From: an uncultured Shewanella sp.
Lineage (GTDB): Bacteria; Pseudomonadota; Gammaproteobacteria; Enterobacterales; Shewanellaceae
Length of the DNA: 64,000 nt
Direction: 5' to 3'
NCBI RefSeq assembly: GCF_947501225.1
Contig: NZ_CANMUW010000017.1
Coordinates: 16,325 to 80,324, forward strand
Within the stretch, counting starts at the first letter, position 1, and every line of letters begins with the position of its first letter. The position numbers and the translations under genes are program-made. The notes below the pieces were generated by a model. The model was not told the origin of the DNA. It saw only the letters and a list, made by a program, of their open reading frames with translations, and did not search any database. Below are positions 34,414 through 43,537 of this stretch, in pieces.

Positions 34414-37400
34414 TTAATCTGCCCCTAATGTCAGCAGGGCCGCCTGTGACCCTTGATTGATATCGATGCGGCTGTCGAGCAGAAATATTCTGTTGGCAGG
34501 TATCTTACCGGCCTCGACAAGGTATGCTTTCACCGCTCTGGACCTCTCGCTTGCCAGTGCGCCTAACATATTGTCATCGATCACCTGTTGGTTAAGACAG
34601 GTGTTATAGAGTGCGATATGCCACTGAGTCAACAGCTGTGGCTCACTGAGTGTCTGCGCATCTGAGTTCCTGCTTATCTGTTGTTTCAGGACTTGCGCGT
34701 CTTGTTTTAACTCTGCTTCATACAGAGTTATCAGGGCTTCTGAGAGTAGCCCCTCTACCGGGTAGGTGCTGGGAGATAAGTTTTGAGGTAACTCCTCAAC
34801 TTCAAGCTGGCTTATTTGAGCCAGTTTTTCTCTGAGGCCCTGCTCCTGAAGTATTCGGCTGTCGCTAGCGGAATCTATGGCCCCTTCGATACTTAAGGTC
34901 AGCTTAGGTCTGTCGGTAAGAGCGCTGGCAAGGGTTGCCAGTTTACGGCTCTGTTCATCGGATATCGTGGCGTCACCGGCACTGAATTCGATTCTGTCCA
35001 GCTCTTCATCATCACCGAATATTCCGGCAAGCAGGGTGAATGGTGCGGTAACGGCTTTAGTGATCACATTAGTTAAAGCTGTCATCACAATACTGCCCAC
35101 GCTAAAGTCGGGGGAGTCCAGGTCGCCGGATACCTCCAGTCCCAAGTCGATAACCCCATGTCTGTCCTGTAACAGGGCGATGGCCAGGGTGACCGGCAGG
35201 CTGGTTGCCAGGCTGCTATCACTGGGTTCGCCGAGTTTTAACTGGTTGACGACGATATGGTTGCTGCCCTTTAGCTTATTTTCTTTCAGTTGATAGCTCA
35301 GTTCTAATGAGAGCTGCCCCTTATCGATATAATAGCCGGCATAGGTGCCCGAATAGGGGTTAACGGATGTGAGTTCAACGCTGTTGAAGTCGAGGTCCAG
35401 ATCCAGATAGGGCTGCTCCAGTAACGGGTTAATTTCACCTTTGAGCGTGACAGGGGCGTATCTGTCAATTTTTCCCTCTATGTCGACCACCGCGGCTCTG
35501 TCTGATGTGGAGGAGAGTTGACTCACGCTTCCCTGAACCTGCTCAATACTCGCCGCAAAATTGGGTGTCAGTGAGTTATCGGCAAAGAAGGTCGAGCCAT
35601 CGCTGACATTGATTTTTCCAATCTTAATCTCTAAAGGCGGTTGTTCGACCTGCGCTTGCTCTGCACTATTTGTACTGACTTCAGTTTGTGCCTGGCGCTC
35701 TGTCCTGTTTTCTGCCATGGCCTGGGGCGCATTCACAAACAGTTGCTGGAAGTTAGTGCTCTTGTCTTCAGCTATGATGATACGGCTGTATGGTTGGGAG
35801 AAGTTTATCTGAGCTATAGATAAACTCTGCTCAGCCTGTTGGAAGTTTAGCTTCTCTACCGCCATCGACTGCCATTTCAGCAGTGTCTTTCGATGAAGAT
35901 TATCTTTGAGCAATAGCCCATCGACGGTGATATCCCCGTTAAAGCTGACATCGTCGGCAGAGCTGGCCTCTATGGTTCCGTTTGAATTGAAATTGCCATT
36001 TTTGACCGTGACATTGATATAGGGGGACAGATAGGGCTGTAGTTGACTCAAGGCAAAGTCTTTCAGTTGCAGATCTGCTTCTAAATGTGGTTGAGTGACC
36101 TCTACCTTACCGTTTGATATCAAGCTGCCTTGATCATTGATAGCCATATCCAGGCTGAATTCGATTGGCTCACGGAAGTCAGAGTAGACGGCACCGGTTG
36201 TCAGGTTAAGGGGGGCTATTCGCCATGGTGTCTTGTCTGTTATAAGACTTTCGCGGATGTTGAAGGCATACTCCTTCAATGAAAGCTCGCCTAAGGTCAC
36301 AGACCAGGGGGATTGCTCATCGGCTTCCTGAATATCGAGAGGTTTCGATTCTGCCTCATCGACTTTAGAGATAAAATTCGGCATAAACAGTGGGATAATA
36401 TCAATGCCATCTGAAGTGATCTGGGCGTTCAGATCCAGGTTCTGGCTATGTAGCCGTTTGATCATCAGCGCTTTATCATTGAGATTAAGTGCTATACCGT
36501 CCAGTGCCAGCCGCGGCAGGCTGATAAGAGGATGTTCTTCATGGGTAAACAGGATATTGTCTAAAGAGAGGCCACCTTGGTTGGTGATTACCTGAACAGA
36601 GCCACCCTCTGTCGATGTTTGAGATGTGATCTCAAAATGGCTATTGAGGTTTAACTGTCCGGCTTTTAGGGTTGCCTGTACATTGTCTGAGATAAATGAC
36701 CAAAATTGTGGCAGTTTTATCGCGGTTAACTCCAACTCACCAACGACATTGAAAGGGGAGAGTTGTATCTGTCCCTGTGTGGAGATCTCGCCACCTTCGT
36801 CACCGACGAAATGAATGGAAAAGTGATTACCCGAAGCGTTACTTGCTATCTCATTTAGGGTATCGAAACCTTTCACTTTCAGGTTTACCGCGGGGTAACG
36901 TATCAGGCTGTTGGTAACGTCATCGGTATACAGCAGATCGGCGTCAATAATCGACAGGTTTTTCACTATGATATGGGGTGAACCGTTCGGTTTATCCGAT
37001 GCTTTCTGGGGGGAGCCCTCGGAGCTTGCCAGTTCAGTCAAGATGTCTGAAAAGTTGAATCGAATCTCTTGTGGAACATTTAAACGTGTAGCATAAACGA
37101 ACGGAGTATCTAATGTCACATCGTTAATGCTGATCGCTCCATTGAAGAGGGAGTGCCAAAATCGAAGCTCAAAACTCAGCTTATCGAAACCGATGAAATC
37201 ACCGTTATCAGTCTCATCGACTCTGAACCCGCTCAGAGATACGTTAAGCGTGAAGGGGTTTATCTTGACCTCATCAAGCTGGACCGGTCTTTTAAGCATA
37301 GTGCCCAACTGAGCCGGAAGCTGCTTTTCTATGCCATAGGGCACAGCCAGCCCTAAGATAGTGGTGAAGAGGAGATACAGAGCAGTTAAGGTAGAGAGGT

Positions 37401-37470
37401 ATCGCTGATACTTAGGTAGCTGTTTATATTTCTTTGACAGACTACTGAATTTTTCCCTAATAGCGAACAT
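34414..37470 (-). CDS. DUF748 / AsmA-like large envelope protein
   Basis: A 1018-residue protein of the DUF748 family, relatives of the AsmA/TamB/YhdP type thought to bridge inner and outer membranes for lipid transport. It has one N-terminal membrane helix (about residues 23-43), then a very long, repetitive beta-strand region (MSLDGVRLDETD-like segments, many short Asp/Asn turns), and a C-terminal part with an OmpA-like feel (LTLSIEGAIDSASDSRILQEQ...ALASERSRAVKAYLVEAGKIPANRIFLLDS). I place the start at MFAIREK (37470), with AAGG before it; the open frame begins 40 codons earlier. Divergent from the ferredoxin reductase gene. Confidence 0.88.
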   Translation of the reverse strand: MFAIREKFSSLSKKYKQLPKYQRYLSTLTALYLLFTTILGLAVPYGIEKQLPAQLGTMLKRPVQLDEVKINPFTLNVSLSGFRVDETDNGDFIGFDKLSFELRFWHSLFNGAISINDVTLDTPFVYATRLNVPQEIRFNFSDILTELASSEGSPQKASDKPNGSPHIIVKNLSIIDADLLYTDDVTNSLIRYPAVNLKVKGFDTLNEIASNASGNHFSIHFVGDEGGEISTQGQIQLSPFNVVGELELTAIKLPQFWSFISDNVQATLKAGQLNLNSHFEITSQTSTEGGSVQVITNQGGLSLDNILFTHEEHPLISLPRLALDGIALNLNDKALMIKRLHSQNLDLNAQITSDGIDIIPLFMPNFISKVDEAESKPLDIQEADEQSPWSVTLGELSLKEYAFNIRESLITDKTPWRIAPLNLTTGAVYSDFREPIEFSLDMAINDQGSLISNGKVEVTQPHLEADLQLKDFALSQLQPYLSPYINVTVKNGNFNSNGTIEASSADDVSFNGDITVDGLLLKDNLHRKTLLKWQSMAVEKLNFQQAEQSLSIAQINFSQPYSRIIIAEDKSTNFQQLFVNAPQAMAENRTERQAQTEVSTNSAEQAQVEQPPLEIKIGKINVSDGSTFFADNSLTPNFAASIEQVQGSVSQLSSTSDRAAVVDIEGKIDRYAPVTLKGEINPLLEQPYLDLDLDFNSVELTSVNPYSGTYAGYYIDKGQLSLELSYQLKENKLKGSNHIVVNQLKLGEPSDSSLATSLPVTLAIALLQDRHGVIDLGLEVSGDLDSPDFSVGSIVMTALTNVITKAVTAPFTLLAGIFGDDEELDRIEFSAGDATISDEQSRKLATLASALTDRPKLTLSIEGAIDSASDSRILQEQGLREKLAQISQLEVEELPQNLSPSTYPVEGLLSEALITLYEAELKQDAQVLKQQISRNSDAQTLSEPQLLTQWHIALYNTCLNQQVIDDNMLGALASERSRAVKAYLVEAGKIPANRIFLLDSRIDINQGSQAALLTLGAD

Positions 37471-37623
37471 ACTTACCTTATCATCTATAAATAACTTTGA
37501 TCCTTTTGCTAGTTTAGCTAACTTGATAGATTTGTAATAGAAATCTCTGGTAAAAAGAAACTGCTTGCTCGAATTCGAGTCAACTTTCAAAGCTGAATAT
37601 TTAATAAGACTGGTATAACGCAG

Positions 37624-38643
37624 ATGACGAAATTCTATTTTGATGGGCAGGGAGTCGATGCATTGCCCGATGAGACAGTGTTAGATGCCCTGCTACGGCA
37701 GGGGCATCCGGTTAATTATTCATGTAAGAAAGGCAGATGTAAGACCTGTTTAGTACAACACCTTGAAGGGGAGTTAACCGCGGGGGCTCAGAGAGGGTTA
37801 AACTCTCGTTTAAAAGAGAGCCATTACCTCTGCTCCTGTCAGTGCAGGGTGACCGAGGGGCTGAAACTGAAGTCATTATTGGCTCAGGACCTGTTTATTC
37901 CGGCGAAACTCTACTCTAAAGAGTATCTGTCAGACTCCGTCGTTAAGCTGAAGATAGAGGCGGCAGAGAAAATTGAACACAGAGCGGGGCAACACATCAA
38001 CCTGCGTCGTTTTGATGGTTTGACCAGAAGTTACTCTGTCACCAACGGGGCTTATTCTGAGTTCATCGAACTGCATGTCAGGAGAAAGTACAACGGGCAG
38101 TTCAGTGACTGGCTATTCAATCATGCCAGCACAGGGGAGAATATTTTAATCCAGGGACCATGGGGAGATTGCTGTTATTCGCCTGATTATATCGATGACA
38201 GCTTGATACTAATCGGTAACGGTACTGGCTTAGGGGCTGTGTATGGGATTGCCAGAGACGCATTGATGAGCGGGCACAGAGGAGAGATATTTCTGTATCA
38301 TGGCGCTAAAACATTTGAGCAGTTGTATCAACATTCAACCCTGCTGAAAATGATGATGGAGTATAGAAACTTTACTTATCAGGCCTGCATCGAGAGTGAT
38401 ACTGAGGGAGAAGAGCATCTTTCGAGCCGGGTGATTTTAGGAAACCCATTCGATGTGGCCATGAGTAGGCACCCCTTCGACACGAGAATGCCTTGTGATA
38501 GTCAAAATCGCTTTTATCTGTGCGGTGAACCCGGCTTTGTCTCAATCGGGCAAAAAACGATATTTTTAAATGGTACCCCCTTGGATCGGGTACATGTGTT
38601 ATCTTTCGATTATAAAGATCTCAGGAGTCGGCCACGAGATTAA
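37624..38643 (+). CDS. 2Fe-2S ferredoxin / FAD-NAD reductase hybrid
   Basis: A 339-residue electron-transfer protein. Residues 1-85 form a plant-type 2Fe-2S ferredoxin with CKKGRCKTC (CX4CX2C) and a fourth Cys in HYLCSCQ. Residues 95-200 form an FAD domain (RSYSVTNGA), followed by an NAD(P)-binding domain (LIGNGTGLGAVYGIARDA, YLCGEPGFV). This is the layout of reductase components of CDP-6-deoxyglucoseen reductase and many oxygenases; no oxygenase gene is nearby, so the partner is unknown. Its TAA abuts the stop codon of the convergent gene with zero spacing. Confidence 0.9.
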   Translation: MTKFYFDGQGVDALPDETVLDALLRQGHPVNYSCKKGRCKTCLVQHLEGELTAGAQRGLNSRLKESHYLCSCQCRVTEGLKLKSLLAQDLFIPAKLYSKEYLSDSVVKLKIEAAEKIEHRAGQHINLRRFDGLTRSYSVTNGAYSEFIELHVRRKYNGQFSDWLFNHASTGENILIQGPWGDCCYSPDYIDDSLILIGNGTGLGAVYGIARDALMSGHRGEIFLYHGAKTFEQLYQHSTLLKMMMEYRNFTYQACIESDTEGEEHLSSRVILGNPFDVAMSRHPFDTRMPCDSQNRFYLCGEPGFVSIGQKTIFLNGTPLDRVHVLSFDYKDLRSRPRD

Positions 38644-39051
38644 CTATTCGCTCTTCTTGTTATCGTCTACCGCAGACTTAAGGTAACTTATTGCGGCTAT
38701 GACTGCCCCTTGAGGGTCTTTTATCCAGCAGAACCGGCCTACGTGGGGAATATCTTCCGGGCCGTATAAGATTTCACCTCCCAATGATTTAGCCTTTATA
38801 GCGACCCTGTCTATATCTTCTACTGTGATATAGCCTGTCCAGTGACTCGCCTGTTTAGGACAGGGGTTGGGGGTGATCCCACCGATAGCAACACCTTGAT
38901 TTTCAATGATGTGATAGGGACCATGTCCCAAATGCATGGTTTTGAACTTCCAGCCAAAGACCTCTGCGTAAAAGCTGATGGAATCTCCGCAATGGTTTGA
39001 CGTTAACTCATGCCAACTTAGCGCTCCAGGTGTCGTGAAAGGTGAGCCCAT
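38644..39051 (-). CDS. VOC family protein (glyoxalase-like)
   Basis: A 135-residue vicinal-oxygen-chelate protein. It opens MGSPFTTPGALSWHELTS and shows the repeat pattern FYAEVFGWKFKTM...GGITPNP...VEDIDRVAIKAKSLGGEILYGPEDIPHVGRFCWIKDPQGAVIAAI, typical of the two-repeat glyoxalase/bleomycin-resistance fold. The substrate is unknown. The ATG at 39051 has AAGGAGC six bases upstream, so the longer open frame is rejected. The gene stops one base after the convergent reductase stop. Confidence 0.88.
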   Translation of the reverse strand: MGSPFTTPGALSWHELTSNHCGDSISFYAEVFGWKFKTMHLGHGPYHIIENQGVAIGGITPNPCPKQASHWTGYITVEDIDRVAIKAKSLGGEILYGPEDIPHVGRFCWIKDPQGAVIAAISYLKSAVDDNKKSE

Positions 39052-39251
39052 TTTTAGCTCCTTAATGAGCAACATATTATGAATATAGTGTAGTTCAGCC
39101 ATAAAATTTTAAAATATTGTTTTAAGCTAATAAAAGCACTAATCTATGGTAAGCTGATGTTATAGAAAGAGAAGCTACCGGTCTAATTCAGATTTAGAGT
39201 TATGTTCTTGCCGTCGCTGAGCTATGTGGCGCGCCATTTCAAGGAATGAAA

Positions 39252-39647
39252 ATGCAGATACGAATAGCGATTGAGGACGATCTTGAGCCTTTAGCATTAA
39301 TGTTTAATGAGTACAGAAAGAGCTTAGGGCGGGAGTCTGATCAGCAAGGGGCTAATGAGTTTATCGAGTCCAGATTACGGGAAAATGATTCGGTGATATT
39401 TATAGCCATACTTGCCGGAGAATCAGTTGGATTTATTCAGTTATACCCCTCATTTTCATCCAGCCTGCTAAAACCCCTGTGGTATTTTGATGATCTTTTT
39501 GTGGTTGAGCCATTTCGTGAGCAGGGAATCGCCAGAGAGTTGGTCAATAAAGCCAAGGAGCTTGCAGATGAAACTCAGGTCCTCGCCGTTCGCAGGGAAA
39601 GGCTGGAGGGGGACGGGTTTGTACTCATCGATTCATTTTCCATTTGA
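39252..39647 (+). CDS. GNAT family N-acetyltransferase
   Basis: A 131-residue GNAT-fold acetyltransferase. The acetyl-CoA-binding stretch is DDLFVVEPFREQGIARELVNKAKELA at about 76-101 (R/Q-x-x-G-I/A). The C-terminal part (about 102-131) is short and lacks the normal final strand order of typical members; the substrate is unknown. AAGG precedes the chosen ATG; another ATG lies six bases earlier. Confidence 0.82.
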   Translation: MQIRIAIEDDLEPLALMFNEYRKSLGRESDQQGANEFIESRLRENDSVIFIAILAGESVGFIQLYPSFSSSLLKPLWYFDDLFVVEPFREQGIARELVNKAKELADETQVLAVRRERLEGDGFVLIDSFSI

Positions 39648-39705
39648 TTAATGCTGAGAACAATATGGTATTATTGAACGCTTAGTTAATTTTGGAGCTA
39701 GTAGG

Positions 39706-40413
39706 TTGAATAAGAGCGTTACTACAAACCTGATCGCAGCCGTATTGGTTATGTCTGGTTATTTCTTTGCATCCCCTGTTTTTATCAGTATTGGTCTGTT
39801 TGCACTCTCCGGAGCCGTTACAAATTGGCTTGCCATCCATATGCTGTTTGAGAAAGTCCCCGGCCTGTATGGTTCCGGCGTCGTACCCTCGCGTTTCGAA
39901 GAGTTCAAGGAGGGGATCCGTCACTTGATGATGAAGCAATTCTTTACCGATGAGAATATCGATCGATTTTTGTCGGAGCAGGGGAGCGGTGAATCCCATA
40001 TCAATTTACAACCTGTGATCGAACAGATAGACCTTACGCCGGCATTTGATGCCTTAGTCACAACGGTTGAGCAATCATCATTGGGGGGCATGTTGGCGAT
40101 GTTTGGCGGGAGTGAAGCGATTACGCCATTGAAGGAGCCCTTTATCGAGAAGATGAAAAGCTCTTTGGTCGAAGTATCCCAAAGTGAAGAGTTTTACTCC
40201 CTGCTTAAGGGGGAGTTAGAGCAGCCCGATGTGCTCGATGATATGCGCACTAAAATCGATGAAATTGTGACCCAGAGGCTCAACGAGCTGACACCGCAAT
40301 TAGTCAAAGAGATCATCCAGGAGATGATAAAGGAGCACCTGGGGTGGCTGGTCGTCTGGGGTGGTGTTTTCGGTGGCGTTATCGGCTTTATCGCGGCAAT
40401 GCTAAAGATCTGA
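39706..40413 (+). CDS. DUF445 family membrane protein
   Basis: A 235-residue protein with an N-terminal pair of hydrophobic segments (about 5-45) and one C-terminal segment (about 213-233: LVVWGGVFGGVIGFIAAML), separated by a helical cytoplasmic or periplasmic middle. The front (GAVTNWLAIHMLFEKVPGLYGSGVVPSRFEEFKEGI in pieces) matches the DUF445/YheB-like family. The function is unknown. The TTG start has GGAGC upstream. Confidence 0.85.
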   Translation: MNKSVTTNLIAAVLVMSGYFFASPVFISIGLFALSGAVTNWLAIHMLFEKVPGLYGSGVVPSRFEEFKEGIRHLMMKQFFTDENIDRFLSEQGSGESHINLQPVIEQIDLTPAFDALVTTVEQSSLGGMLAMFGGSEAITPLKEPFIEKMKSSLVEVSQSEEFYSLLKGELEQPDVLDDMRTKIDEIVTQRLNELTPQLVKEIIQEMIKEHLGWLVVWGGVFGGVIGFIAAMLKI

Positions 40414-40453
40414 TATTCAGTGCTTTAATATAGTGTCACCGCTAATGTGAATT

Positions 40454-40474
40454 GGGAGCTTATGCTCCCTTTTT
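40454..40474 (+). terminator. Terminator after DUF445 gene
   Basis: GGGAGC/GCTCCC hairpin with a TTAT loop and five T. Confidence 0.8.
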
Positions 40475-40533
40475 GTTGCCTGTGAAGCTATGCTATAAGG
40501 GAGATAAAAGGAACGTTCACTCAGGGAGCTGAC

Positions 40534-40884
40534 ATGGAGCAACATAACAAGATCAACTATCTTGAAATTCCGGTAAGAGATCTGACTCAAACCAAAACTT
40601 TCTTTAGTCAGGCATTTGGTTGGGATTTTACCGACTACGGGCCTGAGTACTCCTGTTTTAACCATGCCGGGGTAGCCGGAGGCTTCTATCTGTCGCCACA
40701 TGCTTTCGAGTTGAAAACCGGCTCTGTGCTTATCGTTATCTATAGCGATGAGCTGCTTGACTCAATTGCCGACATCGAAGGTGCCGGCGGGACGATCACT
40801 AAGCCGATATTTTCATTTCCGGGCGGAAGAAGGTTTCATTTTAAAGATCCTAACGGGAACGAGTTCGCTGTCTGGTCCGAATGA
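40534..40884 (+). CDS. VOC family protein (short form)
   Basis: A 116-residue glyoxalase-fold protein: NYLEIPVRDLTQTKTFFSQAFGWDFTDYGPEYSCF in pieces, GVAGGFYLSP, and DIEGAGGTITKPIFSFPGGRRFHFKDPNGNEFAVWSE in pieces, the DPNGNEF ending being characteristic. The substrate is unknown. ATG with GGGAGC upstream. It is unrelated in sequence detail to the VOC gene at 38.6 kb. Confidence 0.9.
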   Translation: MEQHNKINYLEIPVRDLTQTKTFFSQAFGWDFTDYGPEYSCFNHAGVAGGFYLSPHAFELKTGSVLIVIYSDELLDSIADIEGAGGTITKPIFSFPGGRRFHFKDPNGNEFAVWSE

Positions 40885-40992
40885 TATCTCGGCCTTGACT
40901 CGCAAGGAGAGTACTCTTTCATTCATCAGGGTACCCGAAAAAAAGACGTCAGAGTGACTCCACAGCTAAGCATAATTGAAGGAATTGATACT

Positions 40993-41346
40993 ATGCCCCA
41001 TTGCATCATCGAATACTCGGCGCCACTGGCTGATAAGATAGATATAAAACATTTGATTCAACGGGTTCATCACGGTGCGATTGACGCCGAGCTGTTTGAA
41101 CGCTCGGCCATTAAGACCAGGGCGATTCGTTGTGAAGATTATCAGGTGGGTGATAACCACTTAGGTAGTTTTATCCATATCACAATCAAGATCATGCCCG
41201 GGCGAACCGATGAGCAGAAACATCATCTGTTGACGACAGTTTATGATTCTATTGCTGCTGAAACATCTTGTGTATGCAGCCTGACGCTTGAGGTGATAGA
41301 TATCAATGCAAAGGCCTATGCTAAACACTTAACCAGCGGTCGCTGA
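40993..41346 (+). CDS. 5-carboxymethyl-2-hydroxymuconate isomerase-like (tautomerase fold)
   Basis: A 117-residue protein of the CHMI branch of the tautomerase superfamily. The chosen ATG gives MPHCIIEYS, which exposes Pro2 at the N-terminus after Met removal, the catalytic base of this superfamily. The rest (AIKTRAIRCEDYQVGD, GSFIHITIKIMPGRTDEQK, LTLEVIDI) fits the family. In aromatic degradation it isomerises the homoprotocatechuate ring-cleavage product, but no other genes of that pathway are nearby, so the physiological role is open. Confidence 0.88.
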   Translation: MPHCIIEYSAPLADKIDIKHLIQRVHHGAIDAELFERSAIKTRAIRCEDYQVGDNHLGSFIHITIKIMPGRTDEQKHHLLTTVYDSIAAETSCVCSLTLEVIDINAKAYAKHLTSGR

Positions 41347-41474
41347 TCTGATATCGGATGCTTGCTTTAGCCTTGGTTTGCAAACCTATAGGTAAGCAGG
41401 TAAGAAAGCGGTGGTTTTAAAGATTACCACCGCTCATATATTGATTAAAACACTTTGATTTTAGTGTTTTTCGA

Positions 41475-43136
41475 TTAATAGGCCTGCTCATGAACAGAGC
41501 GTACCGCACGTCCCGACGGGTCGATGATCCCCTGCAGGCTCTCGTCCCAGGCCAACGCCTCAGGTGTCGAGCAGGCTACCGACTTGCCACCCGGTACCGT
41601 CTCGGCGGCACTAGGCAGTGGGAAGAGCTCCTCGAAGAAACAGCGATAGAAGTAGGCTTCCTTAGTTTCAGGAGTGTTGTATGGGAATCTGAATTTTGCG
41701 TTTGCTAACTTCAGATCGTCAACTTTCTCTTCGGCCAGATCTTTGAGCCCGTCGATCCAGGAGTAGCCAACACCATCGCTGAACTGCTCCTTTTGACGCC
41801 ATGCAACTTCCTGGGGCAGCTTATGTTCGAAGGCCTGGCGAAGAATATGCTTCTCTATACGACCCGCTTTAGACATCTTGGCTTCCGGGTTGATACGCAT
41901 GGCAACATCCATAAACTCCTTATCAAGGAAAGGAACACGAGCCTCCAGCCCCCAGGATGCCATCGCCTTGTTGGCGCGCAAGCAATCGAACAGGTGCAGT
42001 TTATCGAGTTTACGTACTAACTCCTCGTGAAACGCCTGAGCAGTTGGTGCCTTATGGAAGTAGAGGTAACCGCCAAACAGTTCATCGGCGCCTTCACCTG
42101 ACAACACCATCTTGATGCCCATGGCTTTAATTTTCCTTGCCATCAGGTACATAGGTGTCGCCGCTCGAATGGTGGTGACATCGTAGGTTTCCAGATGGTA
42201 GATCACATCTTTAATTGCATCTATACCGTCCTGGAAGGTGAAGGTGATCTCATGGTGAATCGTGCCGATAGAGTCGGCTACTTTCTTAGCGGCAATTAAG
42301 TCCGGAGCGCCTTCGAGTCCGACAGCAAATGAGTGGAGCTGTGGCCACCATGCACTGCTTTCGCCATCATCTTCGATACGACGCTTTGCATAAGTTTGCG
42401 TGATCGCCGAGATAACCGAAGAGTCCAGTCCGCCTGAGAGCAAGACGCCATAAGGGACATCGGACATCAGCTGACGTTTTACCGCGGCTTCGAGGGCATC
42501 TCTTAGCTCTTCGACGCTGGCAGGGTTGTCTTTGACTGCATCAAATTCCTGCCAGTCACGCTGATAGTAATGCACGTAACCTTCACTGCTGGTCATATAG
42601 TGACCGGGCTTGAACTCTTCGACCGTCTTACAAACAGGCATCAGGGCTTTCATCTCTGAAGCAACATAGAAGTTACCCTCTGCATCCAGACCCGTATAGA
42701 GTGGAATTATCCCCATATGGTCGCGACCGATCAGATAGAGATCTTTAGCCTTATCATACAGAACAAATGCGAAGATGCCGTTAAGCTTGTCCAGGAAGTC
42801 TGGTCCGTACTCCTGGTAAAGAGAGAGGATAACTTCGCAGTCGGAGTTGGTTTGATAGCTGTATTTATCACCCAGCTCGGCCTTGAGCTCTTTGTGGTTA
42901 TAGATCTCGCCGTTTACGGCAAGGATGATGCTTTCATCCTGGCTGAGCAATGGCTGAGCGCCATGCTCGATATCGACAATTGCCAGACGCTCGTGAGCCA
43001 GCACGGCTCTTTCACAGCTATAGATCCCTGACCAATCTGGGCCACGATGGCGAAGAAGTTTTGACATCTCCAGTGCAACCTGACGTAAGGGGGTGGAATC
43101 TGACTTAATATCTAAAATGGCGAAAATCGAACACAT
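41475..43136 (-). CDS. asnB: Asparagine synthase B (glutamine-hydrolysing)
   Basis: Makes asparagine from aspartate, ATP and glutamine. The 553 residues hold an N-terminal class II glutamine amidotransferase domain (Cys2 nucleophile in MCSIFAILDIK; RHRGPDWSG; AVNGEIYNH) and a synthetase domain with the pyrophosphatase loop LLSGGLDSSVIS around residue 235 and LSGEGADELFGGY near 345. The length is that of E. coli AsnB. It is a single gene; the 400-base upstream region should hold its promoter. Confidence 0.96.
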   Translation of the reverse strand: MCSIFAILDIKSDSTPLRQVALEMSKLLRHRGPDWSGIYSCERAVLAHERLAIVDIEHGAQPLLSQDESIILAVNGEIYNHKELKAELGDKYSYQTNSDCEVILSLYQEYGPDFLDKLNGIFAFVLYDKAKDLYLIGRDHMGIIPLYTGLDAEGNFYVASEMKALMPVCKTVEEFKPGHYMTSSEGYVHYYQRDWQEFDAVKDNPASVEELRDALEAAVKRQLMSDVPYGVLLSGGLDSSVISAITQTYAKRRIEDDGESSAWWPQLHSFAVGLEGAPDLIAAKKVADSIGTIHHEITFTFQDGIDAIKDVIYHLETYDVTTIRAATPMYLMARKIKAMGIKMVLSGEGADELFGGYLYFHKAPTAQAFHEELVRKLDKLHLFDCLRANKAMASWGLEARVPFLDKEFMDVAMRINPEAKMSKAGRIEKHILRQAFEHKLPQEVAWRQKEQFSDGVGYSWIDGLKDLAEEKVDDLKLANAKFRFPYNTPETKEAYFYRCFFEELFPLPSAAETVPGGKSVACSTPEALAWDESLQGIIDPSGRAVRSVHEQAY

Positions 43137-43480
43137 AGGCTAGCTCCAACAAAACGGTGTAAATCTCAATTGAGTATTACTGTGCCAGCAATTTTTGTTT
43201 TTGCCAAATCTGAAATTAATAAATCATCGGTAATTTGGCGTTTATCGGGGTGGATTTCTTGGTGTGTCGATGTTTGAAATGGCGTATCTTCAATATTGTC
43301 TGTTATTTGATGAGAATTATTCAAATTGCTTTCACTGGGCGGCAAATAATTTCATTATTATCAGTGAAACCATTATTGTTTAAACAACGCCGGAAAACAG
43401 TTGATTAGTGTGATTTTTCTACAGGGATGTTTAAAAGTTGAACTCTGGCTGGTGGCGTTTTTTTAAGTCCGCAATAAAAA
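43137..43480. other. asnB upstream region
   Basis: A gene-free stretch. AT-rich sequence is present, with TTGTTTAAACAATA-like palindromic bases near 43377-43387 that could be an operator. I see no further gene or structured RNA in it. Confidence 0.35.
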
Positions 43481-43502
43481 AGGCAGCTCAATTGAACTGC
43501 CC
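43476..43502 (-). terminator. Terminator of the M28 peptidase gene
   Basis: Inverted repeat GGCAG...CTGCC with an A6 run on the plus strand, giving T6 for minus-strand transcription. Confidence 0.7.
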
Positions 43503-43537
43503 TGAATCAGAAACCCTGATTTAGAAACCAGTAGCGA

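Noticed and set aside
41407-41434. Terminator for asnB (AGCGGTGGT/ACCACCGCT hairpin)
   Set aside because: The stem is good, but the T-run on the minus strand is poor, so I did not list it as a terminator.
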